45,390 nucleotides of DNA, taken from contig BFEA01000056.1 in the NCBI GenBank assembly GCA_003427395.1, positions 1,024,274-1,069,663 on the forward strand. Reading direction: 5' to 3'. Under the pieces are notes generated by a model. The model was not told where the DNA came from. It ran no database searches and saw only the letters and a list, made by a program, of their open reading frames with translations. Below, piece after piece: positions 1 through 12,140 of the stretch (position 1 is its first letter; every line of letters begins with the position of its first letter). Source of the stretch: Chara braunii (taxonomy: Eukaryota > Streptophyta > Charophyceae > Charales > Characeae). The position numbers and the translations under genes are program-made.

Positions 1-110
1 CCGGTGTCCGGTGATGTCCGGATCACCGGACAGTCGGGACCGGTCCAGACACTGGTCCGGAAGACAGTCCGGAAGTGTCCGGTGTTCGGGTCCGGGGTTA
101 CCATGGAGAC
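1..110. repeat. CCGG-rich degenerate short repeat
   Basis: The first hundred bases are a patchwork of GTCCGG, CCGGAC and CCGGT words spaced a few bases apart, with no steady period. The same vocabulary returns at 2510-2790, so this looks like one low-complexity family. The feature is cut by the window edge. Confidence 0.6.
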
Positions 111-149
111 TACAGATGTCTGTAGCTGTAACCTGTAGTATTTTGTCAT

Positions 150-301
150 GCACAAATGAGGGTATTCACCCCCCTGATTGTGTATTACCTGCAGCCCACA
201 GTCTGTATATGTGTGAGAGTACTCAACCCCTTGGTTTTATGGCATCTGTATGTGTGTCTGTAGTCTGTAGCTTTTGACCATGTGTGAGAGTATTCAACCC
301 C
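150..301. repeat. about 70-bp tandem repeat, three diverged units
   Basis: The phrase GTGTGAGAGTAYTCAACCCC occurs at 210-229 and 282-301 (72 bp apart), with a more diverged form at about 156-174. Between them CTGTATRTGTG and CTGTAG words recur. No coding potential is evident. Confidence 0.6.
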
Positions 302-960
302 TAATTGTATGCCTTTCCATATTGTAATCTTGCACTGAATGAGGCCGTTTCTGAGCCTCATTCCCAAGGATGGATCACCCCTCCTCTCTCATTGTGTCCT
401 CGATATTTGTGTTTTTCCCTGGAGAGCCCCCTGCTCCTTCCATCTGCGCACTCGGGCTTCTATAATGTGGACATCCACCAGACCAGTGAACAACCTTCAC
501 GGACTTCGGTCACAGGCACCAGTGCTGGGTAGGCAGACCCAGCCCCTAGTTGAAGCGCTGTCATGCGACCCTTGTTGCATGAGGCACTTCAGACGCTAGA
601 TGTGATTCCTACAGCCCCCTGAGCACAACATCAGGCCCTTCATGGCCCCCCATCCAGGGCTTCGTACCTGGAGTCAGCCTGTGTGAGCTACCACAGGCAG
701 TGTTTCACAGTCGTCAGGCGAAGGTCTAGCTTATGACAGGGCCCGGCCCTAAGTACTATCCCTCTGCCTAGCACAGGCTTATATCGTTTGTGCCCATTCA
801 TTTGTTCTGCACTCTATATCTAATCATATGTCTAGGTGCATGTTATAGTGCTTGTATATGCTTGCGCATCTCCGTATCCGTGTATGTCACAGTTATGTCT
901 CAGCATTATCTATGAGGCTCTAGCTTCACTGTGTGTTATATGCCCTGCTATATGCCAACC
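302..960. other. no recognised feature
   Basis: Only short open frames without recognisable domains are present. I see no RNA gene, terminal repeat or simple repeat here. Confidence 0.5.
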
Positions 961-1500
961 ATATTCAACCCCACGGGTTCCTAATCGGCCACTGTCACGT
1001 AAGTGAATGCCCCCTCCCCCTGCTACTACCCGAATAGACACTCCTCCCCATAGGTGCTCCAGGGGAGTACCACCTCCCCTAGCAATCCCCCGAAACACCC
1101 CATGGGTAGTGGCATCCGTGTGCAAACCATATCCGAGTCCACGAGTTCCTAATCTTCCCTCGACGCCTGTGAGAGCACCCTACCAACCGTGCGGCAGGGG
1201 TCCAAACCCAACCCATCTCCCACGATTCGCGATGTAACACACCTCTCAACTGCATTCCCTCCCGTCTATGACTCTCATCGCCGTCCATGATTAGGCTCGC
1301 ATAAGAGAATGCTCCCTCCCCCGCCGGGTACTATCCCATGATATACCCTCCCCCCAGTATTGGAGGGACAACTCTCCTCTCTGATTTCCCAGGCGTGACG
1401 GCTAGGGGTGAAGCCAAAATTATCCCACGTATGACGGCTAGGGCTGCAGCTGTAGTCCTCCCGATGTGATGGCTAGGGGTGAACTCGGAACCCCATGTTA
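960..1500. repeat. C-rich degenerate tandem repeats
   Basis: A unit containing CCATATYCRAGTCCACGRG followed by TTCCTAATC appears near 959 and 1127. The phrase GACGGCTAGGG with small changes appears near 1397, 1433 and 1469, about 36 bp apart. The tract is rich in CCCTCCCC and CTCCCC. It looks like decayed tandem sequence, not a gene. Confidence 0.5.
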
Positions 1501-2510
1501 CAACCCTAGTACCATCCCCGAGACAGGGAAGCCCCCAGCCAATGGCAAGCCAGAATCGGTCATCAGGTACACCCCCCCCCACACACCCTGTTCTCACTTC
1601 CTAGAACTCGACGTGCACCCAAGTGATGCTCCCCGGAGATGGACCCTGACCACTCTAAACGCCCATCCCTTGTCTACCCACCTATAACCTGGAGCAGGAC
1701 AACCGCTCCTCATGGGAAACATTGTCCACGCTTGAGATGGGCCGGATGGACAAGTGTGCCTTTGGCCTGCGGAAGATTTGAATTCTTTCGGGGGTTGAGC
1801 CGGGTGGTTGTGCTGCGGCCTGCAAGCTTAGGGATTGCGTACTGAAGCGCGGCCAGGTTGGGGGGATCAGGGGGCCCATGGATATTCGCTAGAAGTCACC
1901 CATTGTGACCGCTCTGTTCTGACTAGTGTGACCAGATGTGACCAGATGTGAACAGCTACACTCCCTGGTGGTCACTGGTCTGCAAAGAAGGGCTCTGCCT
2001 GTGGGAGCCTGACATGGTGTTCACGCTATCATGCATGCTTGCACGCCGCACACTGAAACTTTTGCAACCTCATGTGCCCCTGGCTAGTCTCATGTACATA
2101 CCAGAGGAGCCAGTGTGTGTCCTCACTGACTCAGATTATTTTGTTTTTGATTACACAGAATGGACTGTGTGTCTCTTTTTTTCCCTTCACTGGATCTCAC
2201 CCAGCCCTCATTCCCAACCTCCACCGAACCTAAGGGCTGTATCGCAAAAAAGAAAAGAAAAAAAAAGTGTTGTTTGCAACTACTCTCGTTTCATTTGCCG
2301 TTCGCCTCACAAACTCGCAAGTCGTGTGAGAGAAAGGAAAAGACGTGACCTTCAGAAGCAGGATTTCGGGCATGGGTCGCAAGAGGGAGGGTTACGGACG
2401 CCCACGTGTGAAGTCATGAAATTTGTGGCTCGTCCGGGCTGGCCTCTGATTTCCTTTGAATTTTGGCGATTGGATCAGAGTGAAAGGATTCACGCAGCAG
2501 ACACCCATCT
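1500..2510. other. mostly featureless; one 202-codon open frame
   Basis: An open frame of 202 codons runs at 1948-2556 on the plus strand. It matches no family I know, contains a Lys/Arg-rich segment encoded by an A-rich tract near 2245, and ends in the CCGG-type repeat. I regard it as a chance opening. Short GTGACCAGAT repeats lie at 1925-1950. Confidence 0.35.
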
Positions 2511-2790
2511 CCGGTCCGAGGGTCCCGACAAGCCCAGTCCTACGGCAGTCCGGTAGGCTAGGTTGTAGGGTCTAGGGTGTCTGAAACGTCGTAGGTAGGT
2601 AAGGGTCCGGTACCGACAAGAGAAGTCCAGAAGTGTCCTGACCGGTACCCGACAAGAAAAGTCGGGAAGCGTCCAGTCCAGTCCGACAGTCCCAAGTACA
2701 ATTTGGAGCATGTCCCAGGAAAGTCCGGAAGGTACCGGACCCACAAAATGTTTGCAGCAGACAGGCCGTGGCCGACCGGTACCGGTCTGA
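2510..2790. repeat. CCGGTACCGACAAG-type degenerate repeat
   Basis: Words such as GGTCCGGTACCGACAAG, ACCGGTACCCGACAAG and CAGTCCAGTCC recur at irregular spacing. This resembles the opening 110 bases of the window and the GTCCCAC-rich tract at 24.9-25.2 kb. Confidence 0.5.
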
Positions 2791-3008
2791 AGCAGGCCAA
2801 GCCAAGCGAAGACAAATCCTATATTTAGCTGCTCGTCACTTGTTCAATTGCGAGATGCGGAAGCGCTGCTGCTGCTTGTGCGTTACCGCAACTTGGGCAC
2901 CGTGCGCCTGAAGAAGAAGTGGGCGCCGGAGAGATAGTTCGTAGCTAGGTTAGACATAGAGCAGGGAGACGGCGGCCATAGCCGCCAAGGTGTGAGGTAC
3001 CTGAGTCA

Positions 3009-3775
<767 letters not shown>

Positions 3776-3888
3776 ACTACCGTCTTCACCCGAATAGAAC
3801 GCCCGGTAATTATAGCCGTATTTGGTGCAATTTTCAGTCTTGATACGGCTATAATGACCGGGCGTTCTATTCGGGTGAAGACGGTAGT
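3776..3888. mobile_element. 113-bp hairpin MITE flanked by TA (mariner-like)
   Basis: Two 45-base arms, 3777-3821 and 3843-3887, are reverse complements with a single mismatch (A versus C in CCGGTMAT), separated by a 21-base loop. If the outer TA on each side is taken as the target duplication, the terminal repeat starts CCGTCTTCACCCGAATAG. A TA duplication with long inverted repeats is the habit of Tc1/mariner/pogo-type non-autonomous elements. That family assignment is inference. There is no coding capacity. Confidence 0.75.
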
Positions 3889-4207
3889 AGTGCCTTGGAT
3901 GTGCCTGATGAGGTGGAGGGCAAGGTTTATGATCAGCAGAGTTGTGTAATGAGTGCTTGAGCCCTCAGAGAAGATTCAGGGGGTAATTATGGCCTCTAGC
4001 CTTTCTCTGACATGCTGGGGCAACACTGGGGCAAGGTCCCACTTTTGAGGAACTGGTTTTTTTTTTGTGTTTTTTTTTTTTTTTTCATCCTTGTATGTTG
4101 GAGAACGACGAACCCACGTGGGTGGGACGCCCCTCGCGTTGCAAGATCCTGTCTTTTGTCCCTTGCTTAGTAGCATTCTCTTTTATTTATTTTCACTTTC
4201 AATTTGT

Positions 4208-4245
<38 letters not shown>

Positions 4246-4950
4246 AAGCTATATTCTTCGCTCAATTTCACGTTTCACTATCTACCTACTACTACTACTA
4301 CTACTCAGCCTATACAGGGGTCGGGTCCCACTTGTGCTGTTTGCAACGTTGTGTGGCGCATTTTATGCCATTTCTTCAATTAAAATATGTAATTTTTATT
4401 CCTTCGGAAAACACTGAAAACCCTTTTTCTCTTTGCAAAATAGAATATCGGCCGTGACCAATCGCAATCAGTCTTCATATAGATCGTCCATCTGAAGATA
4501 CGACGAGTCGAAGGTTACACCGTTAGAGTACGTAGATCATTGAGAATCGCTCTTCTTCTGCCTGCTCACCTGCATGACAAACTGGCAGCATGATCGACTG
4601 TAGCTGCTGAACCAGTTTTGTCACAACCATTTGCTTCCCTTTTTTTTTTTTTTTTTTTTTTTTTTCTTTCCTGATGTTCAGAATTGGAAGATTGTCTGAA
4701 CATTTTCAACAAAAAAAAAAAGAAAAAAAATATATATAGATGTTTCTGACGTCCGTGGCACATCTCACGGCCTTGTTTCCCGGTTTTGAGGGAGAGCATT
4801 CATGGCTTGTTCATCCATTTTTTTGTTTCTGTCGACCTCTCGTCGCTGCCGTGAATGTGGGCTCTTGTGGAGTGGCGCACTCTGCACTATCCCCGATATG
4901 CATCTACGTTCTTGCGGTGTACTTCGCCACAGTGTTTATGTCGAAGAATA
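3889..4950. other. simple-repeat-rich spacer
   Basis: Poly-T runs lie at 4050-4085 and 4640-4665, a TTTA tract at 4207-4242, a short CTA tract near 4285-4303 and an A-rich tract at 4710-4736. No convincing gene is seen. Confidence 0.5.
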
Positions 4951-4956
4951 CCTCAC

Positions 4957-5079
4957 CTGCAAAACGGGGCATACAAACGATGTCCATGTATGCGCCCTCG
5001 CCACCCACAGTCAGATTCATCGCCTCCTCCATGTTTCCGACAGTGTGAACAGTGGCCAGCCAAAACAGAAAGCTTGTAT
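4957..5079 (-). CDS. possible internal exon, unknown protein
   Basis: On the minus strand a 123-base segment is preceded by TTTTGTTTCCCAG, a good splice acceptor ending at 5080, and followed by GTGAGG, a good donor starting at 4956. The frame begins and ends in phase 1. It codes for about 40 residues beginning TSFLFWLATVHTVGNMEEA and ending MDIVCMPRFAG, with protein-like composition. The frame stays open for about 16 more codons past the donor before a TAG. I do not recognise the family and found no neighbouring exon. It may be a fragment of a host gene or of a captured gene, or a chance opening. Confidence 0.3.
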
Positions 5080-6110
5080 CTGGGAAACAAAAGAATACCT
5101 TGGCCGCATTTGAAGGCGGCCAGGCTGTTGAGTACGATTAGAAAGTATAGGAATATAAAGACACTCGAGCCAAAATTTTCGTTTTACGCATTTCTTGGAG
5201 GCCCCTACCTCCAATGCGACAAGTTGCAATATCACCCCCTAGGGCCCCTACCTCAAAACTTGTTGATATCACAACGGTGGTGCCACAGTGAAACGCAATA
5301 ACAAAACTTGTGAAAGCAATCACTTTCCAGGACTCCTATTGGTGGAGAGTCTGGAGACCGAAGAACCAAAACACAACACTTCAAGGTTCACCACATCCGT
5401 CGATTTTTATTTTCATTCACGGTTCACAGAAGTTGCTCAGGGCCACTCGTGATCGAAAACACAACGCAGCCATTGTAAAATGGTGCAAGTGGGACCGGAC
5501 CCCAGGTGACCGACTCTCTCTTCACGAGAAGAAAAATTGTGAATTTTTTTTAAAAAAAGGCATCCTCTGATGTTCTTGCTGCGTCCTAGTGCCGGGAGCG
5601 GGGGAACCCCTTAGAGGGCGGAGGCACTGGTAGAGGCTCCTGTCTATTGGCGGGAACTGGGCCTCCATGGAACTGGGCCGGAGCGTATCTTGACTGTGGG
5701 ACTGAAAAGTAGAGGGTATGCTTGGTCCCATGCGGGCAGAAATCTCAGATCTGAGTGGTGTACAGTGAAAAAAATGTGCACAAGGGAGGAAGATGTTGGG
5801 AAATCCTAGCAGTCTACTAGCTATGAATATCCCAGAGGAGCAGGTCTATGAGGGTTGTGAGCTGAGATCCACAGGTCTGTTTAAATTCACAAAAAGTACA
5901 AGAGCACTGCAAGGTTGGCGGAAAACAGTCGTCGCATCGGATTCTCTCTCTTTCTCCCATTTGCTCTTTTGTTTTCTGTCTTCGGTTGCTTTTTGCCGAT
6001 TTTGTGATAACTCAATCAGGTGAGTGATTCTGATTGTCCATATCAGGTCATCGCCATGTAAGAGACCGTATCTGACAGCCTCAATGTGGATCAAATCATG
6101 GTGGTTTTTT
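5080..6110. other. no recognised feature
   Basis: Several overlapping short open frames on both strands, none with a domain I can name. A repeated phrase, GGAGGCCCCTACCTCC and GGGCCCCTACCTC, lies at 5197-5253. Confidence 0.45.
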
Positions 6111-6226
6111 TTTTTCTCTTTTTTTTTGGGACCCATTCTCGATTTATGCGTGGCATCCTTGCACAAGGGCCATGCTAATCTCCTTTCTCTGTATCGTTCC
6201 AATTTTAACAGATGTCCTGAAGCACC
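6111..6226 (-). pseudogene. U6 snRNA retropseudogene with A-rich tail
   Basis: Read on the minus strand from about 6226, the sequence follows plant-type U6: a CTTCAGGACATC 5' stem, AAAATTGGAACGATACAGAG, GATTAGCATGGCCC, a GCAAGGATG segment, then CGCATAAATCGAGAATGG. The ACAGAGA box is intact but is followed by an extra AGGA-type insertion before GATTAGC. The normal T-run terminator is replaced by a long A-rich tail (plus-strand T tract at 6104-6128). The A tail and the lack of a recognisable upstream element or TATA box indicate a reverse-transcribed copy rather than a working gene. Confidence 0.85.
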
Positions 6227-7087
6227 TGGGAAGTCGTCGTGATCATGTCGGCCACGTCTGCCACTGCCACCGTATCTGGTAAAAACGACTGCCGCGTCTG
6301 CCGCGACTGCCGCGTCTGCCGCATCTGCCCATGATCATGTTTTTCGATTGTCGGCAAGCTCTGCGGCCACGGTAAAGACCTGCTTGGTATCTCATTGTCG
6401 GGGCTGTTTCCCACCGTGACGGGGCTATAACTGTAATAAAAGTGATAAAACTGGCATGAATTAGGTCTCAATGTAGGCCATATATGTGCCTGTATAGTCC
6501 TGCAAACAGTTATAGCCCCAGGGGCCAGACCCGAAGCCTGTGGGCTTGGTAAGCAGCTTGCTTCTATGAAGGAAGAACGGTCAGATCACTGGACCAGGTC
6601 CTGTTGTTTTTTTTGGAACCTGCTGTGTTTTGCCCAACCTCGACTTGCCGGACTTCAGGCGTCGGAGGCAAGAGCGCAGAATTTTGTGTCAATCTTATAT
6701 CACAATCATAGCCCTTGGAGGATACTTTGCTGTTTGATGCACCATGCCCCTTTTCTGGATGCGCGCTCGATAATGGGCAGTGCGCCGCGCCATGTGCCTT
6801 GTGCGTCTTCGCAACCCTGAGGTGCGCCGTGCGCTGGTCGCTTAGTGTCGCGCAACGAATTTTTGCATGTGCACGAGGTGCACTCTGTTTGTTTTTCTTT
6901 TTTCATTCTAGGCATGATTTCGGGTGTCAATGGTACAGTCAAAATTTATGCAGAAAAGCTGCAAATCATCAGCAAATGACTTTTTTACAAATGTGTGCAC
7001 GGTGCGCTAGATGCTGTAAGGCGCCTCCTTGTGCGCCTTACAGCTTTGGCTGCTGCTTTAGCAGCCTTAGCTGCCACCTCCTCAGCT
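6227..7087. other. spacer with CTGCCGCGT minisatellite and a hairpin
   Basis: CTGCCGCGT-like 9-mers repeat at about 6289-6328. At 7013-7044 the arms GCTGTAAGGCGC and GCGCCTTACAGC are perfect inverted repeats around an 8-base loop. A GCGC-rich tract at 6755-6880 carries a 184-codon plus frame (6715-7269) that runs on into the neighbouring MITE; I treat that frame as non-coding. Confidence 0.5.
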
Positions 7088-7296
7088 TTAAACCACCAGT
7101 ACTTGGCCCAGCTATCGGCCGCGGCGCTTTCCCGTCAACGCGCCGCGCCTTTAGGGCTTCGGGGTACCGGACCACAACGGCTGGAAGCGCCAGCCAAAAA
7201 AAAATTGAAACGGTACCCCGGCGCTTCAGCAAAAATCGGCGCGCAGGGGCATTCCAGGCTTGGCATTGATAGCTGGGTCAAGTACTGGTGGTTTAA
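7088..7296. mobile_element. TTAA MITE, copy 1 (201 bp)
   Basis: The element 7092-7292 starts ACCACCAGTACTTGG and ends with its reverse complement. The terminal inverted repeats are 25 bp with one mismatch. It is flanked on both sides by TTAA (7088-7091 and 7293-7296). The interior is GC-rich and also has GGGGTACCGG and CGGTACCCC in opposite orientation. TTAA duplications are made by piggyBac and Kolobok transposases. No transposase is encoded, so it is a non-autonomous element. Confidence 0.8.
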
Positions 7297-7439
7297 GCGT
7301 TGTGGCGTCTGCTTCCTTGGGACACCCCCTCCCACTCTTCCGTGGTGTGTCCATATATGCATCTCCGTGCTGCTTACCTCTTACTAGTACTGCACCCTCG
7401 TCCATCCTTTCAAGAGTCGTTTCTACACCTTGTGCTCTC

Positions 7440-9330
7440 AATGCCTCCTCATCATGCCCTCATGGCACACTCCCAGCCCTCCGTGTACACCAACCATGGT
7501 TCAGGGTAATCGACACCTGATTTCCTGTGCAGCTCTCGCTCTGTTCGTTGGCTCGACTTCACACATGAGTGCCATTCCTGGTCCTCATAATCGAGAAGTT
7601 CAATGTCCTCCTCCTCGTCCTCCTCGTCCTCCTCGTCGTTTGTCAACCACCATCTCACCATCGGTTCTCCACCGTCCCCATCGTCAATCTCCTCATCCCA
7701 CACTCTTCAATAGTGTCGTCTTTGATCTGTTGAACCCACATGTTGTACCATTTGTCCAACTCCTACACAGTGACATCCTCGTCCCATGGACTGTGGACAT
7801 TCTCCGTGCCGCAATGCTCGCTCTAAGGAAATAGGTGGATATTCCAACTATTGTAGAGGAGTTTGCTTTGCCAAGGAACTTAATTGTGTGTGGTTGGAGA
7901 AGGTCCGACTTCCCGCTGATCGCCTCCCTCCTCAACGCTAAGGTTTTGAGAGCCCACCTATTCCTGTAGGTTGCCTCGAAGGTCCCTTTCAAGGACACCT
8001 ACATAATGAAGCTAGCACATCATGGACACCTACAGGTCTGTTACAATTTTCTCCGTCTCATGCTTTTCGTCACTGAAATGAAATTGAGGCGGTATGCATC
8101 CTCCACGACTGCGTCTAGTAGGTGAAAGCACACCTTGTCGATCATTACTCCTGCTCCGGCATTCAATCTTAAGAGTCGTATGACCGGTGCCACTACAGCA
8201 AGCGTTTTATCCATCCCTTTCCAGAAACCAGTCATGTCAAGAATTATGGTAGTCACTTCGTGGAAACTGGTCCCCTAGTCCACACCCTTGCTAGCTTCTC
8301 CACGGAGTCAGCATTACACATTCGCTGACTGGGGATTCTTCGTCTTTACCTGTGACTACTATCTTGAAGTTTGCCTTGTTATCAACATGGATTGCCTTCG
8401 CCAACCACGTAAAGTGTTTGTGGATATCCTCCACAGCAAGGTCAACGACATGCACAGTGCAACCGACACAAGAAAGTTCGAATGAGAAGCCTCCACCATT
8501 GTTCCTACTTTCGCCCACACCCTTGCATTTTCGATGACCACTTCCACCATGGATTTCAACACGATTAAAAAAAGAAAAAAAAAAGAAAAAAAAAAAAAAA
8601 AAAGAAAAAAGGGCGATGGCCTTGAGGTATTATCATCGGACTAACCAGCCCAGGTAAATTCAATCTTGTGTCTAATCTGACAACGGTGGCCTTTTCAGCC
8701 CAGGGTGGCCTGATAGCCTTCAGGGAACCCCCAACGGGGGGCACCGGCCAGGGGACAGCCGGTGGCAGAGGGACCGAGCATCATCTGAGTGGCCAGTCGC
8801 TGTGCCTCCCCGATTACCCCTCTCCCTATGAACATCNGCAGAACCTGCTTTTTAATGCCAATTGGGGGGACCAACGGGCTATCTCTAGGTGGTGGGCGCC
8901 AAGCATGCCCAGGAAGGTACATGAGGCCAATGGGGATTGAACCCAAGACCTCCTGAATGCCACTTGCGTGCCTTACCAACTGAGCTAGGCCGCTGGGTCA
9001 ACACGATTTCCAGTTCGCATGAGAAGCCTTCATCACCTTTCCCAGTTTTACACACACCCTTGCATTGTTCATGACCACTTCCACCATGTACTTCAACACG
9101 ATGTCCTTTATGACCCCACCCAAGAACCAAAAGTGCATCCCCTAGTCTTTCTCCTCGCCCTCTATGCAGATCGGTTTCAAAGACATTGTGCCAACTGGGG
9201 ACGATGCCATAACCTTCAATTGTAGTTTATTACCCCTTTTAAACCACCGTCCATTCAAAGCATGCAGTCTGGATTCTCTCACTTTTTGGCAAGGATCTCC
9301 ATTCGCCCTATGTCCATCTATACTTATCAT
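7440..9330 (-). pseudogene. decayed hAT-family transposase (DUF659 type)
   Basis: Broken minus-strand frames keep the order of a plant-type hAT transposase. Near 9142-9330 there is LKVMASSPVGTMSLKPI, resembling the start of the catalytic region. Near 9030-9130 and again near 8497-8562 there is a segment with MVEVV..NARV..K, where the family has VVQVVTDNA. Near 8041-8256 comes FWKGMDKTLAVVAPVIRLLR, matching the family's FW..V..I..PLV.VLR segment. The acidic tail near 7520-7703 resembles the C-terminal end. Frameshifts and stops separate all blocks. About 95 bp around the NARV segment is tandemly duplicated, and a SINE sits in the left copy. No BED zinc finger was found upstream. Confidence 0.65.
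8556..9008 (-). mobile_element. tRNA-derived SINE with 11-bp target duplication
   Basis: The insertion 8567-8997 is flanked by the direct repeat TCAACACGATT (8556-8566 and 8998-9008). On the minus strand the head is tRNA-like, with an A box TAGCTCAGTTGG (8976-8987) and a B box GGTTCAATCCC (8933-8943) at normal spacing for a tRNA with a short insert. The other end is a T-rich run on the minus strand (A-rich on plus at 8567-8610), so this SINE family appears to end in poly(T) rather than poly(A). One ambiguous base lies at 8837. Confidence 0.8.
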
Positions 9331-9695
9331 TTGGTCTGCTTGTCCTCACTCGTATTTTTTTTTTTGGCATCCAAGTCAGCCTTGTTCGCCTTGCAACTCA
9401 AGAAGAACTTTTCTCAATCATGTCAAAAGGATGATTGGTACACGTTATCCACTAATCAAGCAGACAAATGATCTGCTTATTTCTTGTGATGATCTATGTA
9501 ACCGTTTGAGCGTGCTAAAGAGCGCGCTCAATCGCATTTCAGGCGTGCGCCTGTGCCAAAAAATGAGCGCGCGTGCATGCGGGGGTTGCACGGGAACAAA
9601 ATAAATTTGGGGGGGGGGGGCAGTTTATGGGGAGGATCGGGTGGTCGGTGGAGGGGTTCTGAGTGTAGTTTGAAGGTTTGGTGGCTGAGGTGGGG
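9331..9695. other. no recognised feature
   Basis: Open frames are short and match nothing known to me. A G-run lies at 9608-9620. Confidence 0.45.
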
Positions 9696-10344
<649 letters not shown>

Positions 10345-11230
10345 TAAAGTGGGAGTTGGTTATGCGCTTACACAACCTTTGAACACAATATATCAATGCA
10401 TCATTTCCATATGCTAGGGTAGCTGGTACTTTTTACGACTCCTTATTTAATGCTATGCAGGATCAGCAACCCATATATATGGAGGTCCTTGGACCGACCT
10501 CCGTACGCATAGGCATTCGGGTTCCCGTTCGGGGTCCGAACCTGAAGGCATTCAGCCTCCGCCAAAATATATTTCGGAGCCTAAAAATAAATTTTGTTTT
10601 CTGAATTGTTTTTTGTACGTTCACTATGATGTGAGGTACATGCCTATAAATTTTTAAGTCACTTTGCTAAGCCAAAATAAAATTATAAATCACCAAAGAT
10701 GGCGGTGTCGAAACACGCTCGCTCACTCACTATTTTGTTGTTTTTTCGATTTTTACTTTTTGTTTTCACTTTATTTCGGGGGTTAAAATAAAATAATTAT
10801 TTTTTGAAACTTTTTTAATGATTTTTTCATTACGTGACGTAACATCTGTAAATTTTTATGGCATTTAGCTATGCGAAAAAAAACGAAAAATCGCCAAAGA
10901 TAGCGGTGTTAAAACCATGCTCGCGCACTCACTAATTTTAATTCTCGTTTGATGTTTTCTTATTTTTATTATTAGTATTTGTTTTTCGTATTTTATTTTT
11001 ATTTCACAGTTGGTAAGGCAATTGGATGTAATGCTCAGACAAATGTTTTTTATTTTATTTTTCTTCATACCATATTTGTTTTTAGATTTTTTAGATTTTT
11101 TTTTTTTTTTCAAGTTCGGCCTGAACGTTCGAATGCATTCCTGTGGGGGCCCGTACGTACGGGCATTTGTCCCGTCCCGAACGTCGATTACCCTGATGCT
11201 ATGCATGGTTCCTTAGTAACTTAATGTATT
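10345..11230. repeat. dispersed repeat with GTTCGG/CGAACG ends
   Basis: A block with CGCCAAAGATRGCGGTGT, ACGCTCGC and CACTCACTA occurs at about 10696-10730 and 10890-10935, and a third diverged copy sits at 43440-43500 next to GAACGTTCGGGGGC. The left side (10500-10560) and right side (11110-11190) carry GTTCGG, CGTACG and CGAACG words, including the perfect palindrome GCCCGTACGTACGGGC at 11149-11164. This looks like a non-coding dispersed element, class unknown. Confidence 0.45.
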
Positions 11231-11672
11231 GATCAGTTTCTTAATTGTATTGAATTTAGTATTTTATTAATATCAATTAATAAAACAAAATTGAAGTAAT
11301 TTTTATATCAACATAATTTAATTTATTCTAGTTTTGATGATTGAAATTATATGTGAGATTACATTATAGAATTGAAATTGAGGAAATAGATAAGTTACAG
11401 TCACGAGGCAAAGTTGCCTTGTTTTCTCCTTTTTTTTTTTTTTTTTTTACCATTTTTTTTTCCTTTGTCATTCAGTTTGCAAGATAGAACCCTCCCCTCG
11501 TTTCCCCTACTTCCAACGCCTAAAAAAAGGTTACAAAACGGGGGGAGGGGGAAAAAAAAGAAAACATAACAAAAAAAAAAATGAAAGAAAAAAAAAAGGA
11601 AGAAAGAAACAAACTTACCTGAAAAACAAAACGCTCCCAACAATTGCAACCCTTTGCAAGTTCGTAGTAAAT
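11231..11672. other. AT-rich spacer with homopolymer runs
   Basis: T-runs at 11430-11462 and A-rich runs at 11551-11610 dominate. Open frames here are caused by the homopolymers. Confidence 0.5.
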
Positions 11673-12140
11673 CGCATTGAAATCACATGTCAACAAATCA
11701 TACATAGTATACATGAGACAAATCACATGTCAACATGTCGTGAAACTTAAAATACAGGTTGGGCATCCTCGATACCTCGTCTCGACAATGGTCACGCTAT
11801 CACCCTTCTCCGGTTCCACCAGCCTACATCCCTTGACTAACTCTGTTCTCACCATCAAACCCACTCTCATTCTTCCTTCACGCCATCATCCGAATGGTGG
11901 CGCTCCACGAAAAACGCTCGACGTGTAAGAGGGGGTACATAATCATCATGAAACTCAAAATACAGATTGGGCATCCTCGACGCCACGCTTCCACAGCCGA
12001 CACATTGTCATTCTCAGAGGGTTACACCAGCCTATATCCCTTGACTAACTCCGTTCGCATCATCAAACCCACTCTCGTTCTTCCTCCATGCCATCATTCG
12101 GATGGTGGCGCTCCGTGAAAAATATTTGACTTGTAAGAGG
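11673..12140. repeat. about 205-bp tandem duplication
   Basis: Unit 1 (about 11735-11935) and unit 2 (about 11946-12140) share the order GAAACTYAAAATACAGRTTG, CACCAGCCTAYATCCCTTG, ATCAAACCCACTCTC and GGTGGCGCTCC. They are clearly homologous, at perhaps 80 percent. Just before them AAATCACATGTCAACA is itself repeated (about 11678 and 11719). Both units are open in one plus frame for 74-83 codons, but no family is recognised. Confidence 0.7.

Noticed and set aside
1948-2556. 202-codon plus frame
   Set aside because: It crosses an A-rich tract and ends in a simple repeat; no family or splice context supports it.
6715-7269. 184-codon plus frame with many Cys
   Set aside because: It spans GCGC-rich DNA, a T-run and a MITE, with no domain; a chance opening.
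9238-9260. TTAAACCACCGTCC as a fifth TTAA MITE
   Set aside because: No inverted partner end with TTAA was found downstream or upstream.
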